Assembly: GCA_964035545.1 (NCBI GenBank)
Contig: OZ037767.1
Span: 21,827,628 to 21,891,627, forward strand
Source: Bugula neritina
Taxonomy: Eukaryota; Bryozoa; Gymnolaemata; Cheilostomatida; Bugulidae
Direction of reading: 5' to 3'
Length of the DNA: 64,000 nt
Numbering within the stretch: the first letter of the stretch is position 1; every line of letters begins with the position of its first letter. Below, one piece after another: positions 37,601-47,706 of this stretch. Made by a program: the position numbers and the translations under genes. The notes below the pieces were generated by a model. That model was given only the letters and a program-made list of their open reading frames with translations, was not told where the DNA came from and searched no databases.

Positions 37601-40600
37601 CCTCAGACTATATTACATAATCATATATACCTCAGACTATAATACATAATCGTATATACACCTCAGATTATATTACTATACTGCAGGGATGGGCAAATGT
37701 TTTCGAAATGGGGCCAAATCTCAAGATTTAAGGCGTAAGAAGGGCCAGGTTTGTTCGTTGTAAATTCAAGGTATAGGGGTAACGGCACAACGGGCCAATT
37801 TTGAATTTTTCGCTCTCATTTGTCTGTTTTTCAAGTTACTATAGTTCAATAATCTCTAGTCTAAATGCTACACCGTTGTCTGTTATAGGTATCAGTTGAT
37901 TGTTTCCATCTCTTTCACAACTTTCAGAATAAGGAAGTTTTCATGTCAAAAAAATGGCCCGTTGTGCCCGGTACCAGGGTACAATGGACCACTGGGTGGG
38001 ACACAACAAATATATTGAAACTTTCCTGATTTGGTTGCGTCTGATCTTTATTTATTTAATAATACAAATAAATAAAAATATTCTTTCAGATCTATAGCAA
38101 AAATCATGTTTTAGCTGTACAGTTTGTGCTACCACAGATAGCAGGGGGAGGCAAAATCAAACGCACATCACTCATTTTTACGTGCCATTATCACTACTGT
38201 TTAGAACTAAAAATGTTTTTTTCTGTTTCCACTTCACTGGAATTTTCATCAGTAACGTGTACTACAAAAATCCGAGTAGACTTTTTTCTATGAACTGTAG
38301 CTAAGGTGCATGGCTGAGGTTTGTGACTGAAACACGGAAGGGGAGGGGGGAGGAAATGAGCAAATCACAATTTATTTTAGTCAAATACACGTATATTCCC
38401 TCAATGATATAATATATATAATGAATATCACGCCTACCTACTATAGTAGCAACAGCAGAGTGTTTTGTATTATGCCTAAAATGGCAAAGCTTTAACTTCA
38501 CCAGATATATATATTAGGGGAGCTTCACATTGTAGTTTGGCAGTCTTGCCATGATATCTTTTGATATTTTACAAAAAGGTCAGAAATGGCTATATCTATA
38601 GATTTTAGTAACATTTCATTCAACTCTTTGGGCAAACAAACTAATAACAGTGATCAGGGTGCAATGATCAGCGTGGCCCATTGTGCCCCATGTGGCCAAG
38701 TTGAAAATAAATGTGGCTAAAGGAAAATTTATTTTAGAGTTTGCTGTTTTACTAGTTAAGCAATGTAGAGACAAGCAATGGCAACACTATCAGTAAAATC
38801 TAGGCTTGTTACCTTTCAGTGTAAAAATGTATAAAGCTTTATTGACATCTTCAAAAATATACAAAAAAGTAAGTAAAAACAGTTTTTGACTTGCCTTTTC
38901 AACATGTATGCTCCGCAAGTGTTGAAACTACAATGGCTGAATAACTATGTCATAAACTTTTTATTAAAAAAAACCACAACTCTTAGTTAATAAGTTCTCT
39001 CACAATTTGGCCGGCTTTTTGTACCCCTATGACTGCTGTGCCCTCCCCTTACCCCTACAATGCTGCATTACGAAGTGCATATATAAATTGCTTTTTTCCA
39101 GTTTTCTGGGCTGAAAGTATAAATTGCAGAATGTAGCTTGTAGATGCAGAATACAAAAGATACGACAGTTTATTAATTTAACAACAAGTTGTATATAGTT
39201 TCCTAAGCAAGAAAGCAGCAAGTAATATATTGGGTACACTTATAGTACTGGAATTAGTGAGAAGTATGAAAAACACTTTTGTTAGCCATAATAGCACTAA
39301 TGTCACTGCTAGTAATGGGTTCATGTGTGGCTACTCGAAGCAAATATTGCACATGCGCATTGGTGAGTTTGTTCTATTACTATTTTTATATGGTTCATGC
39401 TAGAAAACATGCATTCAAATTTATAAGTTTAACCAAATATGCTCAGTACTCTTAGTCCCAGTTTAGCTATTGAAGGGTACTTCTCACTGGTTACTGGTGA
39501 AGTGTAAAAGCTAACTGTTGTTGTTGCAGCAAAATGATAAATTGATTTGTTACAGCATGGATATCACATAACTCAAGTTGTAATGCTGCTACAATTGTGC
39601 TCACTGAAGCGTGATAATTAGTTTCAGCAGCTATGCATTGGCCAGAATCTTCTCATGAGTCATGTTCATGATTGGCCGGTGTTGCTTAGTACACACATTA
39701 TTAGAATTGCTAGTGATTGGCTGAGGGCCTGATTAAAACAGTAGAAGGGCCTGATGTGGCCCGCGGGCCGCCATTTGCCCATCCCTGCTATACTGGTTTG
39801 CTTTACTGAGACAATTTCTCTCCCTAGCTTGATGTTTCATAGTTTATAAGTTAGTTGAATATTAGATATCATTTTCTTACACAATGTATGCTCTTCTCTT
39901 GACTGAAAAAGGAGTGATCCTAGTTCTTATTTTGAAGAACAAGGAGACAGAGTTAGACCGGTATAGGATACAACATACTAGTCGTATGGCAATGTCAAGG
40001 GCACATGTCAACACAGCCCTGTCAGGTGTCATATACCCCCATACTAGTAGCTCAGAACAATCTGGTGCACAGGCTAAACCTTCTACACATTACTCTAGAG
40101 CCGGTACAGCTGTACTCAGAGCATTACCAGCACCACCTAGCTCAGTCACTAGTGAGCTTGTCAACAAACATGCACAGGTAATGACCATTTTATTAGGGTT
40201 ATTGTATAATTGTATATATGCATATTACAATTATTTCTTGATAGATCATCATACTTTATGATACTAAATTGTGCATGTTTTTGCAATTATAAAACATCTA
40301 CAATCCTATCGGTCACTCTTAGTTTATTTTGAACTGAAATTTTTTCAGTTGTATGTGATTGTTTGCAGTTATTTAAAATTCTGCTAAATCCTTTGAACAT
40401 GCTCCTGTGAAATAGTTGCTCAAAGTTTTCAATTATATCGAAAAATGGTAATCACTTTTCAAATGTATGCAGTATGTTTAAAAGAGAAGAAAAATTATAT
40501 TGCATATGTATCAGTAAGTAAATTATATATGTGTGTGCGTGTTTGTGTCACTTGATGCAGTTAAAATTGTGAATACCTAAAACTCACGCAAGTTTATAGT

Positions 40601-43600
40601 CACCATCCCTTTGAGAAACCCCTGATGGAAAGGGCTTTTGTTAGAACGGGCTAAGGACTTCTTTAGACGAGGCACAGGAGCAATTATGACTGAATGCTCT
40701 TCCTAACATCACCAATAGCCTTTGTCAGGGTTCGAACCGATGACTTCATGTTTACAAAGCAATTGTTTTAACCCCTAGACCACGGCTACTCCCTAAAATT
40801 GTGAATAATATATATATACTAAGATTTAAATGTAATATATAACATACTACTGAAACTTATTATTTATTTGTATGCATATTTTCTTAGAACCTTAACCCTA
40901 GTCCCCCAGCTTCATCTAGACCCAATAAAAATACCACCCACCTTGCGTCACCAGCGAAGACTATGAAAGCGAGTCACGAGAATAGAAAGAGTGGTAAAAG
41001 ACTGAGTCAGCCAAAGCGTATTATTCCAAGCAAGTGAGTCATCTATTTTGTTTCTGTTTGGGGAGTGATTGGTGCTGGCCAATTAGTTTTGTTACAGACT
41101 CCTAAGTTTGAACTTGTTGCTTGGTTAATGCAACTTGAAATTTAACGCTGATTTTTTAATTTTCTACGGTTAAGCAAGTAAAATATTAAAGTGCACTTAT
41201 TGCAAATCTTTCAAATGTAGATGGTTTTTTCTGAACAGTGAATGGTGTGAAACATAATTTAAAGCAATGTAATTCTAACCACCAAAACAGCTTCAAGTAA
41301 CATCATTATATATTGCTGATGTGAAGGTCAAGTAGAAAGTTGCTGCTTCTAAAATATGCATATTTTGCCATTCATAAATAATACTTTATTTGGTGCATAA
41401 TGGAAATATGGTTTTTGTGGGTTTGCAGTTACCTACGTTAAAGAATCATGCTTTACTAATGCACCAACAAAAATCTTTAAAGGCTCATGGCTTTTGTACA
41501 AGTTTGACTTTTAAAGTGGTTTTGTACATCATTTAATAATTTGTCAAACTGAGATAAATTACGATACAATCAAGTTGTTTATTTTTTGTTTCTGTAAAGT
41601 GGTATTGGTAAAGAATTATAGCTAAGAGCTCGATATAAACACTATTTTTTTTCTAAATAATACTTATTATAAAGAACAAAATTGGCTTTTTTTGGCTGTG
41701 TTTCCATACCATATAACCTATAACGCAAGTACAGCCTTTGTTATTACTCATCTCTGTCATGCAATACCAGAAATGCTTCTGAAACAACAATGAACATGAT
41801 TCTGGTAAGTTTTAGGGGGCCATCTTCTTGATTACTATATAGCTCCTAATTACACCTAACATAGGTTTATGCTGAGGTTCAGCAAACATTGTGTACAGTC
41901 TACTTCTACGAAATGAAAACTGAAGTGTTTGTGAATATAAAATACAAACCATTGCCTCACTGTTGAACCTAACAAAAGCCATTTCTCATGTTACATTTCT
42001 TTAGGATTCTAGAAGTTGCCTTGATTGCTGAGGTACTAGGTGCAGAAATGGAGAAATTAAAAAAAGCCTGTAACCTAGATTAGAAATGTAGCAAAAGAAT
42101 TTATGTTCTCTCAAGAATTTCAACCCCCGAAAACTGAAATTTATAAAGCAATTTAAAGAACTTAGGCTATCTCAATTTCTCCAGTACTGCACGTAAATGT
42201 AATTGCTGGCAACTACAGACCTATCAAACATATTAAAACGTTATTATCTCTACCCTTACAAACTCCTTCTTACTTGTAGTGCTGCTGTTCAGTTGTCTGC
42301 AGCTGCAGAAGAATTGAGAAGAGAGAAAGAGGACGAAAGAAAGGCCGAGGTATGTTTTGTTGGTGACCAATTTAGAACTTATCACTGAATAATTAGGGTT
42401 TGGAAGTGTATTTAGAAATTGTTATCTCATTTTACAAATTGGTGCTGTATGCTCTTATGCATACTCTGTGTTTCCAGTTTCTTTCATCACAACTGTAAAG
42501 TTCTTTTGTATTTCATAGCTTCAGCGAACAAACCTGGTGCTAAGCCAGAAATCGATCCAAGATAGCCAGGTGGGTGGATGAGTGAGTTAGGTGAGTCAGG
42601 TGAGTGAGTTAGGTTAGTAGATGAGTGAGTCAGGTTAGTGGATGAGTGAGTCAGGTGAGTGAGTTAGGTTAGTAGATGAGTGAGTCAGGTGAGTGAGTCA
42701 GGTGAGTGAGTTAAGTGAGTAGATGAGTAAGTTAGGTGAGTGAGTTAGGTGAGTAAGTTAGGTGAGTAGATGAGTGAGTTAGATAAATAGATGAGTGAGT
42801 CAAGTGAATAGATGGGTGGCTCAGGTGAATAGATGAGTGAATTAGGTGGTTAGATGAGTGAGTTTCTATCTGGGTTCCTACAGGGATTGTGACTACGCTG
42901 AAGTTTCTAACCCTTTATTCACACCAATTATTAAAGTTGAGCTTATGCTGTTTCAGGCTGTTTTTCCATTATTCTAAGCACTCTAACATTTTACCCATCT
43001 GCCTACTTTATTTATTTATTTTTTATAACTTTTATATACTTTGCTTTCTGTTATAAATTTACGCAATCAAATTTTTGTCAGCCCAAACCTTAGTTCTTGT
43101 GTTAGTTACTTATCCCAGGACAGGATGTGCACTAGCCGCTAGCTAAAAGCAGATTTATTTTTTAATTTATTGAAGTGGAAATCAAATTTCAGGTTGTTAA
43201 AATTGTATCTAGTTTGCCAGAGTTGATTGAGACACAAATTTATACCTTCAAGTTATTTCGTTGAGAAGACAATTTTTATGACTTATTTTTTCATAGTCTT
43301 ACTTGTTATTATTTTAACGGTTAACCTGTAGTAAAGGATGTGGAATTTTAATTTATTATGTATGTGTTTCTAAAATGGTTTTATTATTCTTACAAGGTTA
43401 AAGAGCAATACAACACTTACGGCTTTGAAGTAGCTGAAAAATCACCATCTGCAAGGAGTTATGCTACTTTTAATCATAAAGTCAAACAAGATAAGGATCT
43501 CTCGAGAGATTCTGTTGGTCTAAGTTTGAGGTGAGTTTTTATTGGCTGTTATAATGCTATCAAGTTGTTTAAACTGAGGGGAGAGGGGAGAATAGACCCT

Positions 43601-46416
43601 TTTTAGAGGGCCAAATATCCGCCTTACAATTAAGAGTTGTGTCCTCCCAAAATGATAACTTGAAAAAAATAAACTTGAACATTTTCTTGTGGTTTTGGTT
43701 GCTAAGCTGTGCTAAAAATGCCATTTCAGCATTGCCCAGTAACCTATACCACAAAAATTCTTTTAAGTTTATTTTCTTCAAGTTTTTTTCATGAAGAAAT
43801 ATGTTTAAAAACTTTTTGAACTGCTAATATGTGTGCTTATAACAAAATCTTTATCTCTTAAATAAACAATTCTATAGCATAATTAGAATTTTAAGCAGCA
43901 GCCAAACTTCAAATTTTTATTGAGTTTGCTCTTTATACAAAGGATTAACTTATTCGCTATTTGGGAGGACACAACTCTTAATTGTAAAGGGGATACCAGG
44001 GACCTTTAAAAAGGGTCTATTGTAATACTTATGGCTTATACACTATTTCCTGCTGGATACTGTTAGTACATAGTAACTCCCTGCCACTGCGTGTTATGAC
44101 ATATAGCAATACAATCAGCATTAATATATTCAACTAATATATATGTATAAGATGAGTAAATGTGTGGCATATAGGTGTGCTGTAGTTTCCTGTATCCTGT
44201 ATTTAAGCTTGTGTATCCATGAATTATCTTCTACATTTGTTACAAGGCTGCAAATATTACATTAATAATGCTATGCCATATGCATTTGGTTATATTAAAC
44301 TTTCACACCACTAATAGAATTTGCTAATTCCTTAGGGACTAAAACAATGCTGGACTAAATGTGTCTAGAGGATAAATAATGTTTTTTATTCACTGAAAAT
44401 GGTCTACATATAATAAATTATTTGGTGTAAAAACTGAAAAGTGCTACTCTTAGTAACCTATTGGCCTTGCTTTGGTTGGTGAAAACTAACACCCTGCGCT
44501 ACTTCCCACTACTCACTGTTATAGCAGGTTACTAAGAGTTGGCAAACATATTCACTAGTTTATCAAATAACGTGTTTACCTCTTATCTATTTATTGAGTT
44601 TGATAAAAGCATGGCTATAATATAAAGATACTTACAGCTAGCTTGGCTATTTTATTTAGTTCATCTTCCAATTTGCTGCTAACCCCTCCCCACTATAGTC
44701 CTCTATATGTAGTGTATAGGGAATTACAAAGTAACTTAGAGCTTTTCTATATTACTAATTAATTTCTATCATATTGATTAAAGCTTAAAACTATCTACAC
44801 TGCTCTGATGTAATATAATAGCACCACTTAGCATTACATTTGTTTACAGCTAGCATTGCAGGCTGTTGAATCATTGTTACATAAATTTTATTACATGTGA
44901 TAAAAAAAACAAATAGTTAATCAACTGTTCTGCTGCTTCACAAAGCTGTCGTCTGTAAATGTAAAATGTAGAAGTTAGCAGTTAATTGTGTCGCATGTTT
45001 AGCTTTAGAGAACAGACTTTTTCTATTGACATAGGCAGGTATGTATAAATAACACGTTTGATGTCCGTGCCAACTGCATTCCCTTTTTTACAGCCACTCA
45101 AGCTAAGTTATGCAGCTATATTTTTGCCTTGCTTTGATTTTTGTTTTATTTAGTTTTCCTGACATTCTACATAGTATATATATAGTATAGTGTATTTAGT
45201 ATAGTATATAGCATATATAGTATAGTATATTTAGTATAATATATAGTATATAATATATAGTATAGTATATATAGTATAGTATATTTAGCATAGTATATAG
45301 TATATATAGTATAGTTAGTATAGTATATTTAGTATAATATATGGTATATTTAGTATAGTATATAGTATAGTATATTTAGTATAGTATATATAGTATAGTA
45401 TATTTAGTATAATATATAGTGTATAATATATAGTATAGTATATATAGTATAGTATATTTAGCATAGTATATAGTATATATAGTATAGTATAGTTAGTATA
45501 GTATATTTAGTATAATATATGGTATATTTAGTATAGTATATAGTATAGTATATTTAGTATAGTATATATAGTATAGTGTATTTAGTATAGTATATAGTAT
45601 ACAGTATAGTATAATATATAGCATAGTGCATTTAGTATAGTATATTTCGTGCAGTAGCCTATATTTAGTTTCAACAACTTTAGTAAACTTCTCATAACTT
45701 TGCATATTTTAGTTTTTGTTTAAATATTCACTGTTGAACTGAAGAGTTATCTCACCAGCTATTCATTTCCATGTAAAAATACACTGTAAGAAACTTCATG
45801 GAAATACTTAAAGTTTACTAGAAGAAAAGTAACAAAACTTTTTAGATGATAATGTTGACTGGCCATTTGAATGTGTTATTGTAATTATACAACACGTCAT
45901 GAATTCAAGTTTGCTTCTGTTCCCACTTGCTTCAAGTTGAAGAAAGCTTTTTCTAGTGGTTTTATAAACTTTTATAGCACTATACAACTCTTTTAAAGCA
46001 CAAAATTATGTTGGCAAATAGAAATACAGATGTTCAAACAATTTCATTGCTAATCTTTTGCTGGAAAAGTTGAGTAAAATTCAATCAAACTCTCTTTTGC
46101 CAAATGTGTTTGTATCTCTACAGTTACAGAGAAAGTTATGAAAATGCATTTATTTATATTACTTAGGAACAATATCATTTATTATTCACATTTGAAACTT
46201 CTGAATATTTATAGCCAAGGTACAGCGGCACTGGCATCTAGACTCAAAGATTCTGGCTTGTTTCTAGCCAATAGGGAAGGTACTAAAGATGCCCCTGTAC
46301 CCTCACCTCACATAGAAGAAGAACTTAGGCCTTTGTATCCCAATAGAGAAAACACATTAACTAAAATAAAAAAGACGCCAGATTTATTTGATTTAGATTT
46401 TCTGCAGCACAGTTAG
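34604..46416 (+). CDS. LCA5: Lebercilin (LCA5)-like ciliary coiled-coil protein
   Basis: Lebercilin sits at the ciliary base/axoneme and interacts with intraflagellar transport; loss causes Leber congenital amaurosis in humans. Exons: 34604-35336, 35734-35846, 36081-36259, 36774-36966, 37371-37508, 39938-40177, 40888-41033, 42280-42349, 42519-42569, 43397-43530, 46215-46416; 732 residues in frame (human LCA5 is about 700). Residues 1-245 are acidic, Ser/Asn/Asp-rich and disordered. Residues about 280-455 are the lebercilin-domain coiled coil: EITDEIENLKIENKALKRNN, then ELKALKDHLKRSKERYEKAD, and QTIQNKETELDRYRI at its end. A second helix (SAAAEELRREKEDERKAELQ) lies near residue 580. The tail ends DLFDLDFLQHS. 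The donor after 36966 (GTTTAG) and acceptor at 39937 are weak; the latter is separated from exon 5 by a hAT element. Family assignment rests on the coiled-coil pattern and is less certain than for the neighbours. Confidence 0.78.
35369..35592 (-). mobile_element. tRNA-derived SINE, copy 2
   Basis: Same family as 30038-30260, inverted, in the first LCA5-like intron. The head (GGGAGCAGCTGTGGTCTAGG on -) carries box A; the body has the complement of GGCACAGGAGCAATTATGAC. Flanking duplication CATAAATCAAAATAT (35354-35368) versus CATGAATCAAAATAT (35593-35607), one mismatch. Confidence 0.9.
36995..37064 (+). pseudogene. Degenerate tRNA-like sequence, copy 3
   Basis: Shares the flank TTACCCAGTGGT, the central CTGCTTGCAAGC, a box B-like GGTTTGAATCTC and the tail GAGGGCAATTATTTTT with 51253-51324. 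The 5' half is damaged. Confidence 0.55.
37509..37683 (+). repeat. 28-29-bp minisatellite starting at an LCA5-like splice donor
   Basis: Six units of ATACCTCAGACTATATTACA plus ATAATCAT. Unit 1 begins with the donor GTATGCCTCAG, in register with a later unit GTATACCTCAG. The hAT element inserted at the array's right end. Confidence 0.9.
37684..39787. mobile_element. hAT-type non-autonomous DNA transposon with 8-bp target duplication
   Basis: Perfect 16-bp terminal inverted repeats, CAGGGATGGGCAAATG and CATTTGCCCATCCCTG, bounded by the duplication CTATACTG at 37676-37683 and 39788-39795. Eight-base duplications and CAG-type ends are hallmarks of hAT elements. No transposase frame is seen. Most of the interior is a nested repeat (37775-39056). 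Confidence 0.9.
37775..39056 (+). repeat. Nested 1.28-kb repeat inside the hAT element
   Basis: Ends carry AGGGGTAACGG (left) and the complement of AGGGGTAAGGGG (right), with GGCACAACGG/GGGCACAGCA close to each end. It recurs inverted at 60654-61880, with matches along its length. It holds several copies of a GGCCCATTGTGCCCC-like word. No coding frame is recognised. Confidence 0.75.
40576..40793 (-). mobile_element. tRNA-derived SINE, copy 3
   Basis: Inverted copy of the family at 30038 and 35369, with intact box B (GGTTCGAACC on -). Perfect 14-base target duplication TAAAATTGTGAATA at 40562-40575 and 40794-40807. In the intron before LCA5-like exon 40888. Confidence 0.92.
42570..42865 (+). 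repeat. GTGAGT-rich minisatellite starting at an LCA5-like splice donor
   Basis: The exon ends CAG at 42569; the donor GTGGGT opens an array of about 295 bases made of GATGAGTGAGTTAGGTGAGT-type units. AGGTGAGT, a near-perfect 5' splice-site consensus, recurs several times. Confidence 0.9.
43591..44021. mobile_element. Foldback/MITE-like element with ~65-bp inverted ends
   Basis: The left end AATAGACCCTTTTTAG and the complement of the right end (AATAGACCCTTTTTAA) match. Further in, TTACAATTAAGAGTTGTGTC with CTCCCAAA occurs on both arms. 431 bases, no coding capacity, in the last-but-one LCA5-like intron region. Confidence 0.82.
45165..45655 (+). repeat. TATAGTATAGTATATTTAG satellite with ~175-bp higher-order period
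   Basis: Monomers TATAGTA and TATATTTAG in mixed order. Landmark words ATATTTAGCATAG (45281 and 45454) and ATGGTATATT (45341 and 45519) recur at 173 and 178 bases, so a block of about 175 bases was itself duplicated. Confidence 0.85.
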
Positions 46417-47244
46417 CCTGTGGTCACACTTAGCTCATTATAGCACACAATCTCTAGTTTTTCTACAATTTTATTATAATTGGAGAAATTTTTATGCATA
46501 CTTTTACATATTTAAAATTTGTTTTTATGCAATTTTATATTTTCTACACTGTGCAATATTGTTTTTTTATTTTTTTTATGTTTTATTTTGCATTTTTGAA
46601 ATTATATTTAAATGTCTAGTTTTTCACTACTTTTTAAACCATTTTCAACTTTAATTTTACAATTTCTAGTATAATATACAAGTTTATAACATAATTTATT
46701 GATAAATATACTCTAGTTTTATACTACAATGTTATTTAAAAACAAATGTTGTAATACGTTTTAATGCACTCATGTTTTGCTGCGTAACAGTTTCTAATAC
46801 TCTCTATCTGTACAAGTTTTATAATCGAGTACAAGACACTTAATTTATACTCTAAAATATAGACGCTCAACTTTTTCACAGATACTTGAATTATAATAAT
46901 ATAATATAATTAATTAATAACAATAATTACAACCAATAGCAAGCGGATAAGAAATTTTTTCTTGGAACAGAGTCTTTTGCTATAAACCTGAAAATATACT
47001 GTCGAACTTTCTGTTAGTAATTTGTGACCCACAGTCGCAGGGGTATGTTAAGAGTGATAAACCATATTATGTACTTATAATTGCTATTTACAAATAATTG
47101 ACACTGAATATTGACTGAAGGAGTTGTATCATCTATAATGCTTACAGCATAATAGATCTGCACACTGATCGTGGTATAGACTATAGACTTAGTCTAAGCA
47201 TGCTAAGAACTACACTAATATTACAGTGGGGCCTTATATACTTA

Positions 47245-47390
47245 TAGGGAGTCGCTAGAAACAGCACTAAGTTGGGAGTGACAGAGTACACTATTTGTAT
47301 ACACAACATTGTTTGACCTCCAAAATCTCAACCACTGAACTCGGTCACTCCAACTAAGTGTTGTGCCAAGGAATTTCCCTGTACTTAGAC
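47245..47390. repeat. Small foldback element
   Basis: AGCACTAAGTTGGGAGTGAC on the left pairs with GGTCACTCCAACTAAGTGTTG-type sequence on the right (complementary with small gaps). Confidence 0.55.
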
Positions 47391-47556
47391 AAAATAACAT
47401 AGTAATTCTAATTGCCTAAATTTTTGAATTGTTTTTTTAAATTTTGTCATTTAAAGTTATCATACTGTACCTACCTCAAAGTGCTCACTGATCGAGACAC
47501 ATACACAGCACTCCCTAATATTTGGCAAAGTAGTTATAATAAATTATTCTATACAC

Positions 47557-47706
47557 AGCTCAGAGTTGGGGATGACTGAATGCAACAGTTTAGAGTGATC
47601 GAGTTTGGAGTTGTTAGGGGCTCAAAGTTCCAACCTTGACCCCAACTCCAAAAATTGGAAAACCCCAAACTGCTGCACTCAGTGATCCCCAACTCTGAGC
47701 GGCTTG
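47557..47706. repeat. Small foldback element
   Basis: GCTCAGAGTTGGGGATGACT on the left against the complement of the right end GCTCAGAGTTGGGGATCACT. Pairing continues through TGCAACAGTTT/TGCAGCAGTTT. About 150 bases, arms of about 60. Confidence 0.8.

Noticed and set aside
41760-41810. Possible extra LCA5-like exon (after AATACCAG, before GTAAGT)
   Set aside because: Joining it to exon 40888-41033 gives an immediate stop, and the gene closes in frame without it.
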